This document shows positions 11,805 through 25,942 of a stretch of DNA of 60,889 nt, piece by piece (the stretch's first letter is position 1; each line of letters opens with the position of its first letter). Under the pieces are notes generated by a model, which saw only the letters and a program-made list of their open reading frames with translations, was not told the DNA's origin and made no database searches. The position numbers and the translations under genes were made by a program. This stretch comes from Phaeoceros laevis (lineage: Eukaryota > Anthocerotophyta > Anthocerotopsida > Notothyladales), in NCBI GenBank assembly GCA_049999765.1, contig JBNGIQ010009081.1, positions 118,816-179,704 on the forward strand, read 5' to 3'.

Positions 11805-12170
11805 TCAGTTCAACACCTCCACCGTGATCTCCCCTTTGTCCAGCCTGTCGTAGAACTCCTCCACCTTCCGCCGTTCATTCATATGGCCCATCTTCCAAAA
11901 GCTGGCTCCTACAAAACCACAAACCGATTATATGGTCAAGATCCAAGCACCATTCCACACATTCCAATAGGGAAGCGCGATCTTCCCTGCTTCAGTCTGC
12001 CAGCCGCTCCAGGACCGACCTGTGAACTCTCTGAAACAAGGAGACTTACCGAAGATCCCGAGGACCGTGCCGTAGAAGATCTCCTTCACCAGGTTGGGCT
12101 TCGCCTTGGCTGCATTCGCAACCACCGAGTGAGCATGCTTAGCTCCACCCATCGCCTTGTCCTGCGCCAA
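11805..12170 (-). CDS. COX5C: Cytochrome c oxidase subunit 5C
   Basis: A small nuclear-encoded subunit of mitochondrial complex IV in the inner membrane. Two exons, 12170-12050 and 11908-11805, encode 74 aa. The N-terminal exon ends in PNLVKEIFYGTVLGIFG, the membrane segment typical of the family. The second exon gives SFWKMGHMNERRKVEEFY and ends with GEITVEVLN, close to known plant COX5C. The splice joins G and GA across a GTAAGT donor and a TTTGTAG acceptor. A second in-frame Met (MGGAKHAHS) six codons in is an alternative start. It lies head-to-head with the Alba gene 0.7 kb away. Confidence 0.9.
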
Positions 12171-12874
12171 GAACCTGTTCCTTCTGCCTCAAACCCTGGC
12201 GCGATAGTTGTGTGGTCACGAGTCGGGACACAAGCTCCTGTTACACCAGGGGGCCACGTCAGGACGTGCGGCAATTCTCTCGGCTGTCACGTGCTATATT
12301 AGGAAACGGAGGTTACTTCAGTGTCGATTAGTCTGTTTCCTGCGTTGCCGCCAGTTTGCTCGTCTCGTCTTGTGTGATTTTCGGGCCGATCCGTGTACGT
12401 CTCTTACTTGAGCGAGAAGGCTGTGCAATTTGCTGCGCTGCGCCGCCCTGCAATCCGGCTGCGGCTGCAAAGTTGTGCGCTAGGATTTGCGGAACAGGGC
12501 CTGGGGTTTTTGTCGGCGTCGAACTTCGACTGCTCTCGTGAGTGTGCTTCGCGGTAGCATGCTGGTTTTTTCCCGATGAGTTTTTGTAGCAACCTGGATC
12601 TTGAGGTTGCGGTGCACTGACAGGCTTGGCGGAATTTTTTGTGAGCTTTTATGACTGTGGTGGCTACTTGCTGCCTCCGCTCATGTGCCGCGGATTTTCT
12701 GCCCTATCTTTTGGCTAGGTTCGGTGGTTGCTTTTTCCAAAGATGTGGGGAATCGGTGTGGATCTGCAATTTCCTTGTCCTGTATCGTCCAAGTGCGGCC
12801 TTCCAAGCTGGTTGGAAGCGCATGAAGTTTTTGTAAATTTGTTGTCGCGCTCACAGGATTTTTTTCAAGCTAAG
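12171..12874. promoter_or_regulatory. Divergent COX5C/Alba intergenic region
   Basis: About 700 bp separate the two divergent start codons. The sequence is T-rich on the + strand near the Alba start and should contain both promoters and 5' leaders, perhaps with a leader intron for Alba. I see no convincing TATA box or named cis-element. Confidence 0.45.
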
Positions 12875-14303
12875 ATGGATCAGAGCAATGGAAGCGAGTC
12901 CAGCCACGGACAAGATGGCCTGAAGAAGAATAGGATACAGGTGTCTAACACGAAGAAGCCGCTCTTTTTCTATGTCAATCTTGCCAAGGTACTGTTTACG
13001 AGTTCGCGCTTTGCGCACGCACTGGAAGTTTAGCCAGCTCTAATTAGGGGTAGCAGTCCTGCTCTCTACGTCTCGGACAGCGCAACATCATTGTAGGGCA
13101 TTTGGAAAGATGTGGCCTTCGTGATAATCTTGATCTCCCAGGTTTTGTCGGGGCTGGTCTGATGACGTTCAGTTTAACATACATTTAGTTTCTTACCGGA
13201 AGAGGCTACATGTATCCGGGGTGCTTAAACAGTCAGTTAACAGGCACATGCCGACATGTAGACTAGAAAATGCTTTCTACTATAGTCAGGACGTTTTCTA
13301 TTTGAACGTGCTTGTGAGGTGCGAGTGTTAGCCACTGTAACTGTCCTCCTCTGTGAAGAGTCGACGGCCTTGCAGCGTGTAGTGGTTAGACTTTGCCTGT
13401 TAATTACCTAACGAAAGGGAAGGTTTGGCACTTCTGTTTGTTTGCAATATCTCCAGCTAGCGATGATTGTGCTATGCTTGTTACGTGACATCCTCTTTAG
13501 GAGACACAATTTCTGACTCGGTTCTCACTTCCATGCAGAGGTTCATGCAGCAGTACGATGAGGTGGAACTCTCTGCTCTTGGGATGGGTAGTTCTCTCTC
13601 CTCTTTTATTGTTGTGCTACGCAGTTGGATTTTTCTGACTGCGATTTCCTGTTCCTGTGGATCCTTTGGGTTTAGAAAGTTCCTCTTGTAGGGGTTGGCC
13701 TGTGAGACCAATCACTTGGAAAAACTGAGAAACTTGTCGAGTTTTAGTGGAATGATTGCATAGGTCGCTAATGTCCACTTGGTTTTTGCAGCCATTGCTA
13801 CTGTGGTGACTGTTGTCGAGATCTTAAAGAACAATGGATTGGCTGTGGAGAGAAGTAAGTGTTTTTTTGGAGTTTGTTCTTTCTAGTTATACGTGTGAAT
13901 CGATGAGGGCACAAGTGTGGTGTTGCAAAAGGATTGTTATCCGTCAGAGCGCTGGCATGCCGTCAACCCCAGGCGGAATGAGCCTGGGGGACCTTGGTTT
14001 TTCTTGAGCAGCATGTTGGCAAAATTCAGCTGATTCTGGTTATGGCAAACTTGCAGAGATATTCACCTCAACGATTGACATGGGTGATGAGGCAAGGGGC
14101 CGTCCTGTGCAGAAAGCTAAGGTTTGGCGCATCAGCTGCCTATTCCGTTGTATGAGTTGAAGCTCAAACTTGGAGATTTACTGACACAAATGGGTTGGTA
14201 AATGCAGATGGAGATTGTGTTGGGCAAGTCCGAACAGTTTGATGAGCTTATGGCAGCCTCGGCAGATGAGAATGGGGCTACAGCTCAGAACAGCGAAGCG
14301 TAA
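12875..14303 (+). CDS. Alba DNA/RNA-binding protein
   Basis: Alba proteins bind RNA and DNA, and R-loops in plants. Five exons (12875-12988, 13539-13587, 13792-13854, 14057-14121, 14208-14303) sum to 387 nt, 128 aa, the size of the short plant Alba class. Diagnostic sequence includes RIQVSNTKKPLFFYVNLAK, then FMQQYDEVELSALGMAIATV, VEILKNNGLAVE, RGRPVQKAK and a C-terminal GKSEQFDELM. All junctions keep frame with GT-AG borders. The start at 12875 (MDQSNGSESS) fits the family. No RGG tail is present, unlike the long Alba class. It converges on NTF2 across about 1 kb. Confidence 0.93.
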
Positions 14304-15264
14304 CTTGAGTGTAGGATAGATTCATTCTAGGGGTTGGAGTAATTGTCATCAGTCTGGTGCTCTGTGTTACTCGTTGCTCGTTTCAAGAGGTGCTGAGGAC
14401 AGAAACCGAGTATCTGGCGGTCCTAAGTTCTATATGGCAGGACACAGCGAGGGCGAAGCTGCGTAGTGAGTTGGGTTTTGTAGAATTTCTATTCAATTGA
14501 ACTCTTTGGTTTTTACGTTCATACTATTGTACAACTATTGAGACTCTCCCGAGTTGGTACGTAAACGCCTGATTGGTTTGTCTACGGCAATTTCTCTGGT
14601 GACTGGAAGCATCTCGAATCATATGGAGTCTGCGAGTCTGCGGGAATACTTTGATTCCTTTCCTCAAGAAGCGCAAAACGCCTTACCCTGACGGCAGAGT
14701 TCAGGCTGCGTTCTAGGCAGAAAAAACTGGTCGGAAAGAATATCTCAGCAGCAGACCTAGACTACATGATATCAAACAGAGCAAAGGAAGTTCCAAAACA
14801 CTTTTCTATTGCATGGCATTCTTTGTCATTCCTATCAAACCTCCCATTCTGATTGGATCGTCCAAGGAAGGGCCCCCCTTGGTTCATAGAATGAAATAAT
14901 TATACCGCGACAAGAGCACCTCAATTTGGTTGTAAAAAGCCAAGTCAGAGCTGCATCACATCTGCAAAAGAGAAACGATAACCAATAGCACAAGGGACTT
15001 TCCGGCACCGGAAGAGGGATTTACAAGAATTGCTGCAGGACAGAGTAGGCCGTCCCTGCCAGTCTTGAAATGTGCTCCCGCTTCAAAAACTCTGTGATCC
15101 CCTTGCCGCCACCAGGCACTCCAACCTTATTGGAAGTCCACAGTTTCGCCAGCCTCATTCTTATCATCAAACATATGAACTACCCTCTCTAATTTCCTCT
15201 GGTAACGCGAAGGTAGATCAAATCCCTCTCAGGTACGGAGGGCTACCACTGAGGAGGAGCATAT
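14304..15264. other. Convergent 3' flanks of Alba and NTF2
   Basis: No gene was found. Both 3' untranslated regions should lie here. Short open stretches exist but show no similarity or splice support. Confidence 0.4.
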
Positions 15265-15740
15265 CTATGTGAGATTCAGCCGAAAAATATCGTTGAAGAC
15301 ATAGAAACTTCCTTGCGCGGAAGGAAGCAAGTGGAACATCTGCAAAACAGAGAAACAAGAGGCTAAGGAAGTAGAAGCATTGACACAAGAAGAAGATGGA
15401 AACCTAGAACGGGCGAGGGCAGCAGCTGAGCTGAGCTGAACACCTGGCTGAATTTGAGCACGTGAGTTTCTCCCGGCAGCATCAAGGAGCCACTGACAAA
15501 GACAAGCATCCCGTTGTTGGGGCCCGATGGCTGGCAGTCCACGGTAGTGACCGTGTGCTTGCACTGAGGAAAGGGCAAGCTGTTGAGCTTGTTGGCGATG
15601 TTCTGCGCTCCCATGATCTTTTCCCCCTCAAAGGTCAGCATAGAATTCTCCTGGTACAACCCTACAAGGGCAGCTCGATTGACATCGAAGGTCGTGTAGT
15701 AATGGTCCACGAACGCCTTGGACAGGGAGTCGGGGTCCAT
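15265..15740 (-). CDS. NTF2: Nuclear transport factor 2 (NTF2)
   Basis: NTF2 imports RanGDP into the nucleus by binding FG-nucleoporins. Two exons (15740-15444, 15339-15265) encode 123 aa, the normal NTF2 length. The protein starts MDPDSLSKAFVDHYYTTFD and includes FEGEKIMGAQNIANKL, LPFPQCKHTV and SGSLMLPGE, and ends in NDIFRLNLT. The intron splits after HVLKFSQ and resumes with MFHLLPS. The length and the absence of other domains distinguish it from NTF2-like fusion proteins such as G3BP. Confidence 0.94.
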
Positions 15741-16390
15741 CCTGAAAGCAATGGAGGATGCGGATAGTGGCTGCGTAGGGCGGGGCCTCCTTCCACTCTA
15801 GCAGCCTCACCCCAACAAACTGTAAACAAGCCCCCGACCCTTCCTGCCGTAATAAGTCGCGGATGCAATTGTTAGTCCTCCGTTACCTCGCACGTACGAC
15901 ATCTATCTATCCATGATCTATCCGACTAGTAAGAAGAGTAAACCTTTAAACTTTTTTAGATGTATCAGGAATCTAAGGAATATAATGTACAGTCCAACTT
16001 ATTTTATCCGTGATTTCGTGTACGCTTGAAGTTGATCATGTTGATGACTCGCTTAATAAGTTAGTGCGACAAGTCACATATAGAAGCTTTTGCAGATGCA
16101 CCCAAGGACAGATAGCAACCCTTAGCAGAGAACTAGCCTGAAAGACAGTCCCCCACATTATACTGGAGCTCCCCAAAGACTGAAATCGGGAGAACTGTAA
16201 GAGTGCGCCAGAGGTTGGAGCAGCTTTTTCTACACCGGTCCTATGTTGACGGACGTTCACAGTTCACATAACCATGCATTCGTTGACTGCGTTTGGGCTT
16301 TTTTGATTTACAAAGAAAATTACGCCGGGTTAACAACAGACTGAACAGAACTGGCAAGCAGGAGTGTGTTGTCCTCTCGCTAACCTTAGA
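15741..16390. other. NTF2 promoter and GET3 3' flank
   Basis: No gene is visible. NTF2 and GET3 lie in tandem on the minus strand, so this 650 bp carries GET3 3' sequence and the NTF2 promoter. Confidence 0.4.
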
Positions 16391-18959
<2,569 letters not shown>

Positions 18960-19379
18960 TGCAGGGACACGGGATCCTAATTGATGACAATGGCACAGCT
19001 GAAGCAAATCCGAGTTTCCTTCAGGAGCTTAGGGGTTTGCCTACTGTCCACGTGTCCAACGAGACGCACAGCTCCAAGCTCTATATATGCACTAGTCTAG
19101 CCTGTACTCCGTAGCAACGCGTCACCCAAAGTCCCAAACCGCTTCGGACGTCTCGCTGAAACTATTACGGCTTCATATTAGAGGGGCTTAACGATGCGGC
19201 GACTTGAAGGCGTGTACTATGGGAGGGTGGAACTTCCCTATACACACATGATACCGGGGGATGGTCATGTGAAACAGGCCTGAGGTTCTGGGTTTTGAAA
19301 CTCTGGGAATCCAGGCTACTACCAGGGTCTATAATGTTTTCATGGCAACAAGCAGTAGTGACTTGAGGGAGTGTCAACG
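18960..19379. promoter_or_regulatory. Divergent GET3/SOF1 intergenic region
   Basis: Only about 420 bp separate the two start codons, so the promoters must overlap or adjoin. A CTATATATGC element lies near 19080, about 300 bp upstream of the SOF1 ATG, and is a possible TATA box. No other motif is clear. Confidence 0.45.
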
Positions 19380-22300
19380 ATGAAGGTGAAGGTACTGGCT
19401 CGCTCTGAGGATGAGTTCACTCGGGAGCGCAGTCAGGATTTGCAGGTTTGTTGTGAATTGCTTACCGGAGATTGATGAACGACCAGAATGCTGAACGGGC
19501 TGCGAAATTGAACGTCTGCATACTGTCCACAAGTGCAGAAGGTGTTTCGTAATCTGGATCCAAGCCTTCATCCCCAAGGCAGGGGTCGCGAATATGTGCG
19601 CGCCTCCAATGCGGTCAAGCTGGAAAGGGTAACGCTGCGCCTGGCAATTGCATTTTTCGAGGTCTTTCGACAGTGGACTGTTGCGAGCCTGGTACTGAGA
19701 TGTGTCGTTGCAGGTGTTCGCAAAACCATTCATGGGGGCTTTACATGGCCACAGTGATACAGTCGCTTGCATGGCAAAAGGTTCGAGACAACTGAATACC
19801 CTCATATCCGGCTCCATGGACGGAGGTGAGTGCACTCTTCGACTATGAGGCTCTTGTGGAGTGCAAGGCAGGGAACGGCAAAAGTTTGTGAGGGCCAGCA
19901 GAGATGGAGTTTGCCAATTAAATGGTTCTAGGATTTGGACGTTGTGCCATTAGTGATCAGTGATGTTCTTGTGCTGCAGAGATTCGGCTGTGGGATGTTG
20001 CTTACAAGTAGGTCCCTTACCTTGTTCCAAAGTGCTACTTGCGTTCCTACTTTTCTCGATTGATGGTCATCACCGTCTTTCTGTAGGCGAACGGTCCGTG
20101 AGTTTCCAGGACATGTAGGTGCTGTTCGGGGCCTGGCGTTCTCCACAGATGGGGCACGCTTTGTTTCCTGTGGAGATGACTGTACGTAAGTATAAACAGT
20201 GTTTGCAAGACCATGGTGTCTGGTTTCACGTCCAGGGACTTGCCTATGTTCTGAGTGGGGTTCTTGCGCATACAGTGTGAGGATTTGGCAGCTTGCTCAC
20301 ACCACGGTAGGTGATGCAACTGATAGAGTTGATGTTGAACAGGTAAAACCTCCGTTTCCTGCTACTTCTGAAGTAGCTGATTTTGCAGCGGATGCATTTG
20401 TTCAAGGCGTATAGACGTTCTAATTTCCTCTCCTCTCTGTCAGCCTTCAGCGACATTTCAGGGCAAAAACTCCTTCAGGGCTGTAGACCACCAGTGGGAC
20501 ACACCGATCTTCGCTACTGGCGGAGCCCAAGTTGATATATGGGATGAGAGCAGGTGCTGTATCATATCCAAATTGCTTGTGTGGTATTATTAACTCCTGA
20601 ATAAACTGATTCCAAATATGTATTGTACTGTGTTCGCCCACGTGAAGGTCAGAGCCAGTCAAAACTTTCTCTTGGGGTGCTGATTCAGTTATTTCTGTCC
20701 GATTCAATCCAGCCGAACGTGAAGTCTTTGCTACAACAGCCAGGTCAAGTCGTAGCTTCTTCTCTATGATGTGTTCTGGTGGGACTCAGAAGACTTGCAC
20801 GAAGTAGTGTTAGCTCCTTCGCTTCTAACTCGCCATTGTGTATTGCAGTGATCGGAGCGTTGCTTTGTATGACCTGCGGATGGGCACTGCTCTGCGAAAG
20901 TTGGTAATGCAAACTAGGACAAACATGGTTGCTTGGAATCCTCAAGAACCTTTCAACTTCAGTGCAGTAAGTACTAAAGTTGCACTTCCCAGCCTGTGTC
21001 TTTTGCCCTGTGGAGAAACTCTCCTTATCTGTGGCCATGTCGAGACCCTAGTATTGGACCATTCATGGTCTACATATAATTAGAAGTGGTTATTTAGATA
21101 CGAAATCGTGTAGCGGTGTCTTTGTGCTAAGGTGTTTGGTCATGGGAACTCAGTCAACTTATAACATACTCTGACACTTTCCCCTGCATACACTATTGGA
21201 AGTAAACCTGCTCCCAGAATTTCACCTCTTCAGTTTCTGTTTGCAAGCTGGGAAGGAGGAATTCGGACACGGTTTTTCTGGACCACCTTTAACCTTTGCA
21301 CCTGCTTGTCTGTGTATAGGCGAATGAGGACGGTAACTGCTATAGCTATGATATGCGCAAACTGAAATACTCTACATGTATTCACAAGGGGCATGTCTCA
21401 GCTGTGTTAGTGACTGGCCTTGGCCCAGCAACAATGTCAGAGGTATAAGAGCTTTTTGGCCTCCAATTGATCCCATCTCTTCTCTAACACTCGTGCAAAT
21501 TTTGTTATTCCTTGCTTCAATCAGATTGGACATTGATTATGCACCAACAGGGCGAGAGTTTGTTACTGGTTCCTACGACAGGACGGTACTGTAGCAAAGC
21601 CTGCTTTTGACTTTCGCAGCTGATTGGATCACTTTCGGCCGAAAGCGCCTTCGGCACTTTTCATTCTTAAGTCTTTCTTCTTGGAGAAGCTTTTCTAGTT
21701 GTCTCACAGAAGCTCTCTGTTTTATTCTAGGTGAGGCTCTTTGCATACAACGGAGGTCACTCGAGGGAAGCTTACCATACAAAGCGAATGCAAAGGTTCC
21801 ACTCCTGCCGCTGTTCCAATCCTCCTTTCTCCTGATATACTTGCCGCAAGTGCAGTCCATCTTGCTGACTATGGTACTTGTACTCAGGGTATTTTGTGTG
21901 AAGTATAGTAGCGATGCCACGTATGTCCTTTCTGGAAGTGATGACACAAACATCCGTTTATGGAAAGCTAATGCATCAGAACAGCAAGGAGTGGTAAGTA
22001 GCAAAAGAAATTGTGTTCTGATGATGCTGTAGCGTCGGTTTAATCGCATTGATTGCTGAAGAATCTCTAAAACCTTGCCACAACGTGTCTGCAGCTGCTT
22101 CCAAGAGAGAAACAAAAGCAGGCCTACCTAACTGCCGTAAAGGAGCGGTACAAGCATCTTCCAGATATTAAGCGGATAGACAGGTACTTTTGGTTTCAGC
22201 TTTTTCTTAGAGAAGATGCTTACGGTTCACGAGTTGTGTTCTCATTATGAACTGCTCCTTTGTGTTTAATTTCAGGCACCGTCACATGCCCAAAGCGATC

Positions 22301-22438
22301 TATAAGGCAACCAAATTGAGGCACAACGCGGAGGATGCCGAAAGGAAGCGGGAAACCAGAAAGCGTGCACACAGTGCCCCTGGTTCAATCCCGCACACAC
22401 CAGCGAGAAAGAAGCGAATTGTAGCGGAGCTCGAGTAG
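19380..22438 (+). CDS. SOF1/DCAF13-like WD40 protein, with a 1-nt frameshift
   Basis: SOF1 (DCAF13/WDSOF1) acts in the small-subunit processome, maturing 18S rRNA in the nucleolus. Fifteen exons: 19380-19445, 19539-19628, 19714-19825, 19980-20007, 20087-20186, 20276-20342, 20444-20553, 20648-20743, 20849-20966, 21320-21405, 21525-21585, 21731-21795, 21888-21993, 22095-22183 and 22276-22438. They start with MKVKVLARSEDEFTRERSQD and end with the Sof1 domain (HRHMPKAIYKATKL, KKRIVAELE). WD repeats include VSCGDDCT, FVTGSYDRT and VLSGSDDTNIRLW. About 452 aa are expected. Exon 5 contains one extra T in TTTT at 20160-20163: the frame before it gives STDGAR and the frame after gives FVSCGDD. Either an assembly error or a real null allele explains this. 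Confidence 0.93.
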
Positions 22439-22587
22439 GAGGATCAAAATCTTGTAGGTGCGGCAGTAGTCTTAGCTCTAGCACTGCTCAACTGGCTATA
22501 TCTGCGCGCAGAATGCCATGGTCTGTCAGTGTCAGCCGAGAGTTATAGAGTGCTTACGTGGCCAAGAGCCATGCCACTTCGCCTTTC

Positions 22588-25554
22588 ATGATTCTGTGGC
22601 CTACGAAGCAAATTGTGGAGGCAGCTCCCACCGACAGCAGCCAGCTGCTTGTTCACGTTCCTGCCCCCCTGCCCTCTGCGCTGCATGTCTCCCTGCCCTC
22701 TCCTGTCTCGGTCCCGGGGGAGCTACGCCTGCTTGGAGGACCACCGGCGGAAGAGGAGCGGGCAGGCGGATTCGCTGCATTGCAATCCCAGCTTGTCTTC
22801 CAAGGCGCATCATCTCCTTCTCAAGGAGCCGTCAACTCGCTAGTGGTGGAAATCGAGGCTGTCATTCATGTTTGTTTCATGAGCCGAGCACCTGCTTTCC
22901 TCTCGATCCGGATTGCCTCATTCCTCTCGTGAAGCAGCAGGATGAACATCTTGTCATGACATACACTTCAGTACTGCTTTGCGCATAGACGGCAGGCACG
23001 GTAGAGACAGCATGATGCCTGCTTACGAGTGCTTCCGTCACCTTTCTTCTGTTCCAAGAACGCCAATTCCAACCAGTAGCTCTCTAGGAAGCAATAGCAC
23101 AATTATCCCTGGCAGAGGGACTAAGCTGATCACTCAGCCTCTCAGTAGATATTTGACATGTACAGCAGTGGTGAAGTCCGGGCAGAAATGCAATCTCGAA
23201 TCTGCTTTTTTTTCCTCCAGATTGATACTGACTTCCACCTTGATCAAGGCGTGCTGTGTTGAGAAGGGTTCTTCAGTTCTGGGGAAGCCTAGAAGCCATT
23301 CACAGGCCGCCAATTATTCTGCATCGTATTTTTGCTGCTTCCCTTTGGTTATTTCCTCTAGCGTTATTTCCTCTAGATTGGTTGATTTCCTTGCACAGAT
23401 TCTTTGAGCTTCCCTGCCTCTTCCCTGTTTATTTTCGTGTGTTTGGTCATCTGCTGGCTGGTTGCCTCCTGCAGGACGAAGGCTGCAAAGGCCCTAGAGA
23501 TTGTAACGAATCCGACACCTTTTAACAAGAAGCTGCTTCAGAGATTGACGAAGCTGAAGGACCCGTACAAGCCTTTTCCGTTCATCAAGAACAGGCACGT
23601 GGAAACCATATTTGCAGCTTTCTTTCGATCACTTCCCACTGTTAAGTACAGAAGGGAATACTTAAGAATGGAAGATGGAGGAACGGTGGCTTTAGATTGG
23701 CCCATAGATGGGAATGATCCAGAAATGTGGAGGACCGAACTCTCAGAATCGGCACCTGTCATAGTGATGCTGGTCGGTAGCGTAACTCGTGCACTTGAGA
23801 TGATAGGCGGAGATTTTTTTTCTACGAAGATAGAGTCCTGGCTTAACGTTTGACAGATTCCACATTCTATGCTGTGGCAGCCTGGTCTAACAGGTGGAAG
23901 TAGCGATTCCTACGTACGGCACATGCTTGTACGTCTCAGACGGCAAGGATGGCGACCTGCTGTCTTCAATAGTAGGGGATGTGGAGATAGCCCAGTCACT
24001 TCTCCCCAGGTTGATCACCGTTCGTACTCACTGAAAGAGGGTTCCATGCTACACAGTCTGCAGTAAGCATGTTTCAGCCAAGCATATTACGTTGACATCA
24101 TGGTTGGTTCATGCAGTTCTATTCTGCTTCGTTTACCGAAGACCTTCGCCAAGTAGTGAAACATGTACACGCTCGTTTTCCAACCTCCAGATTATACGGC
24201 ATTGGGTGGTCCCTGGGAGGGAACATATTGATCAACTATTTGGGTCAAGTAAGCACTATCATCGGGCAATTTCTCAACGTACATTTTAACTTTCCCATCT
24301 CTTGTTTGGCTTGTCCGGTCATGCCTATTCACACTGAGTTATATCTCACAGGAGGGTGAGCAATGCCTTCTTTCAGGTGCAGTATCATTGTGCAATCCAT
24401 TTAATCTTACCATTTCCAACGAAGATTTCCGCAAAGGTTTCAACAATGTGTACGACAGAAGCTTGGGAAGGGGACTGCGGAAAATTTATCAGAAGTACGT
24501 GCACTCGGTTTTTGTTTGTTGAAGGAGTGAGCGATGGCAAAAGGACATTTGCCGGCAAAGAAAAAGCAGTTGGCGGTGTGTTCATCCAGAAATTGACAGA
24601 TGAACATGGGTTTGCAGACATGCAGCACTATTTGAAGGAATTGGTGGAGAGTACAATATTGATTTGGTCTCTAAAGGCAAGACTGTTTGGGATTTTGATG
24701 AGGGACTGACACGAGGTAATTTGTTGTACTGAAAAGCCCTAGAGAGTTCTTGCTGGGTTCCTGGCTCTGGGTCTATGCGTACAGGCATGTATATTCTCCT
24801 AAAATTTTTCTTTCTAATGACCGTCTTTCTTCAGTTTCATTTGGTTATAGGACAGTTGAAGAGTACTATGCTGATGCAAGCAGTGCTCGTGCTGTGAGGA
24901 ATGTCAAGATCCCTGTCCTTTGCATCCAGGTATGTTACTGGTTAACATTGAGCCATCAATATGGATTGTTGGTGTAGTGCTGTGCCTTATCATCTGGAAG
25001 CAAATCTTACCTTGCAATGCTGGATATACCACAGGCTGCTGACGACCCTATTGCACCAATACGGGCAGTACCTCGTTCTGAGATCGAGGTAGTGCACTCT
25101 GACTTGCGTCACTGCATTTCTACAACATACTAAATGTTGCACAAGGGCTCCTCTCAGGCCTGTACCTGTTGTTAGTGGTGGAGTGCAAAAAAGTGTTGTG
25201 TGATGGAGGGCTTTGGGTCCTCTCTTTCCTTTCTTAGCCAACTTTAGTATTCAGTTTGGAAAATGTCACCAACTATATACCTCATGTGTCCAGGCAAACA
25301 GCAACTTCGTGCTCGTGGTTACACCTACTGGGGGGCATCTTGGATGGATAGCGGGTGATGATGCTCCGTTTGGTTGTCCGTGGACAGACCCAGTCGTCAT
25401 GGATTACCTTGAAACTTTAGAGGACACTTGCAAGGATAAAGAGGCATTTGACAAAGAAGGTTTGGACGGTGGCAAAGTGGAATGTTACAAGGTTGAAGAC
25501 AGAGTTGCAGGTTCAGAAAGAACTCAGCCTACTGAACCTCTTGTCAGCTACTAG
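22588..25554 (+). CDS. EMB8-like alpha/beta hydrolase
   Basis: A serine hydrolase of the ABHD1/3 (YheT, plant EMB8) group; lipid-ester substrates are likely but unproven. Well-supported exons: 23475-23772, 23881-24009, 24117-24248, 24352-24494, 24618-24715, 24835-24929, 25035-25088 and 25294-25554, all in phase. Family blocks include NRHVETIFAAFFRSLP, PGLTGGSSDSYVRHML and FNSRGCGDSP. The nucleophile motif is GWSLGGN, the acid lies in AADDPIAP and the catalytic His in PTGGHLGW, so the triad is present. The N terminus is unresolved. An open frame from ATG 22588 could be exon 1, and a hydrophobic stretch just upstream of 23475 (SLFIFVCLVICWLVAS) may be a membrane anchor if that exon starts earlier. 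The C-terminal 60 residues are acidic and poorly conserved. Confidence 0.85.
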
Positions 25555-25942
25555 ATTCTCTCCATGGTTTCCCCATGGCAAAAACGGTTCTGAGTTGCAT
25601 GACGTTCTTGGCTATCTACCTTACTGAAATGTCAACAGCGTCGAACAGCCAGGGACAGTGGACACAACATCCAGCTCTTGTTAGCCTAGGTGTATGAGGT
25701 GCCCTTATGGGCCACTTTGTTGACTCTACATGAGGCCGAGGCTGGCAATCTAATAACGAAGACCCATCCAGGGTGGCTTCAGAGTGTGTGTCTTTCGTTT
25801 TGTTGGGTTGCTTGCCCATTAAAATATGCTGCTTTTCCTTCCGAGATAAAACGGGGTAACGACCTGACAGGTTCTTTTGCCCCATGAGCAGTCTGGCCAA
25901 GAGCCCTTTCAGGGGCCCAGGTTATACCGGCAGGTTGATAGT
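25555..25942. other. Convergent 3' flanks of the hydrolase and membrane-protein genes
   Basis: No gene is visible between the two convergent stop codons; presumably overlapping 3' untranslated regions. Confidence 0.4.
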
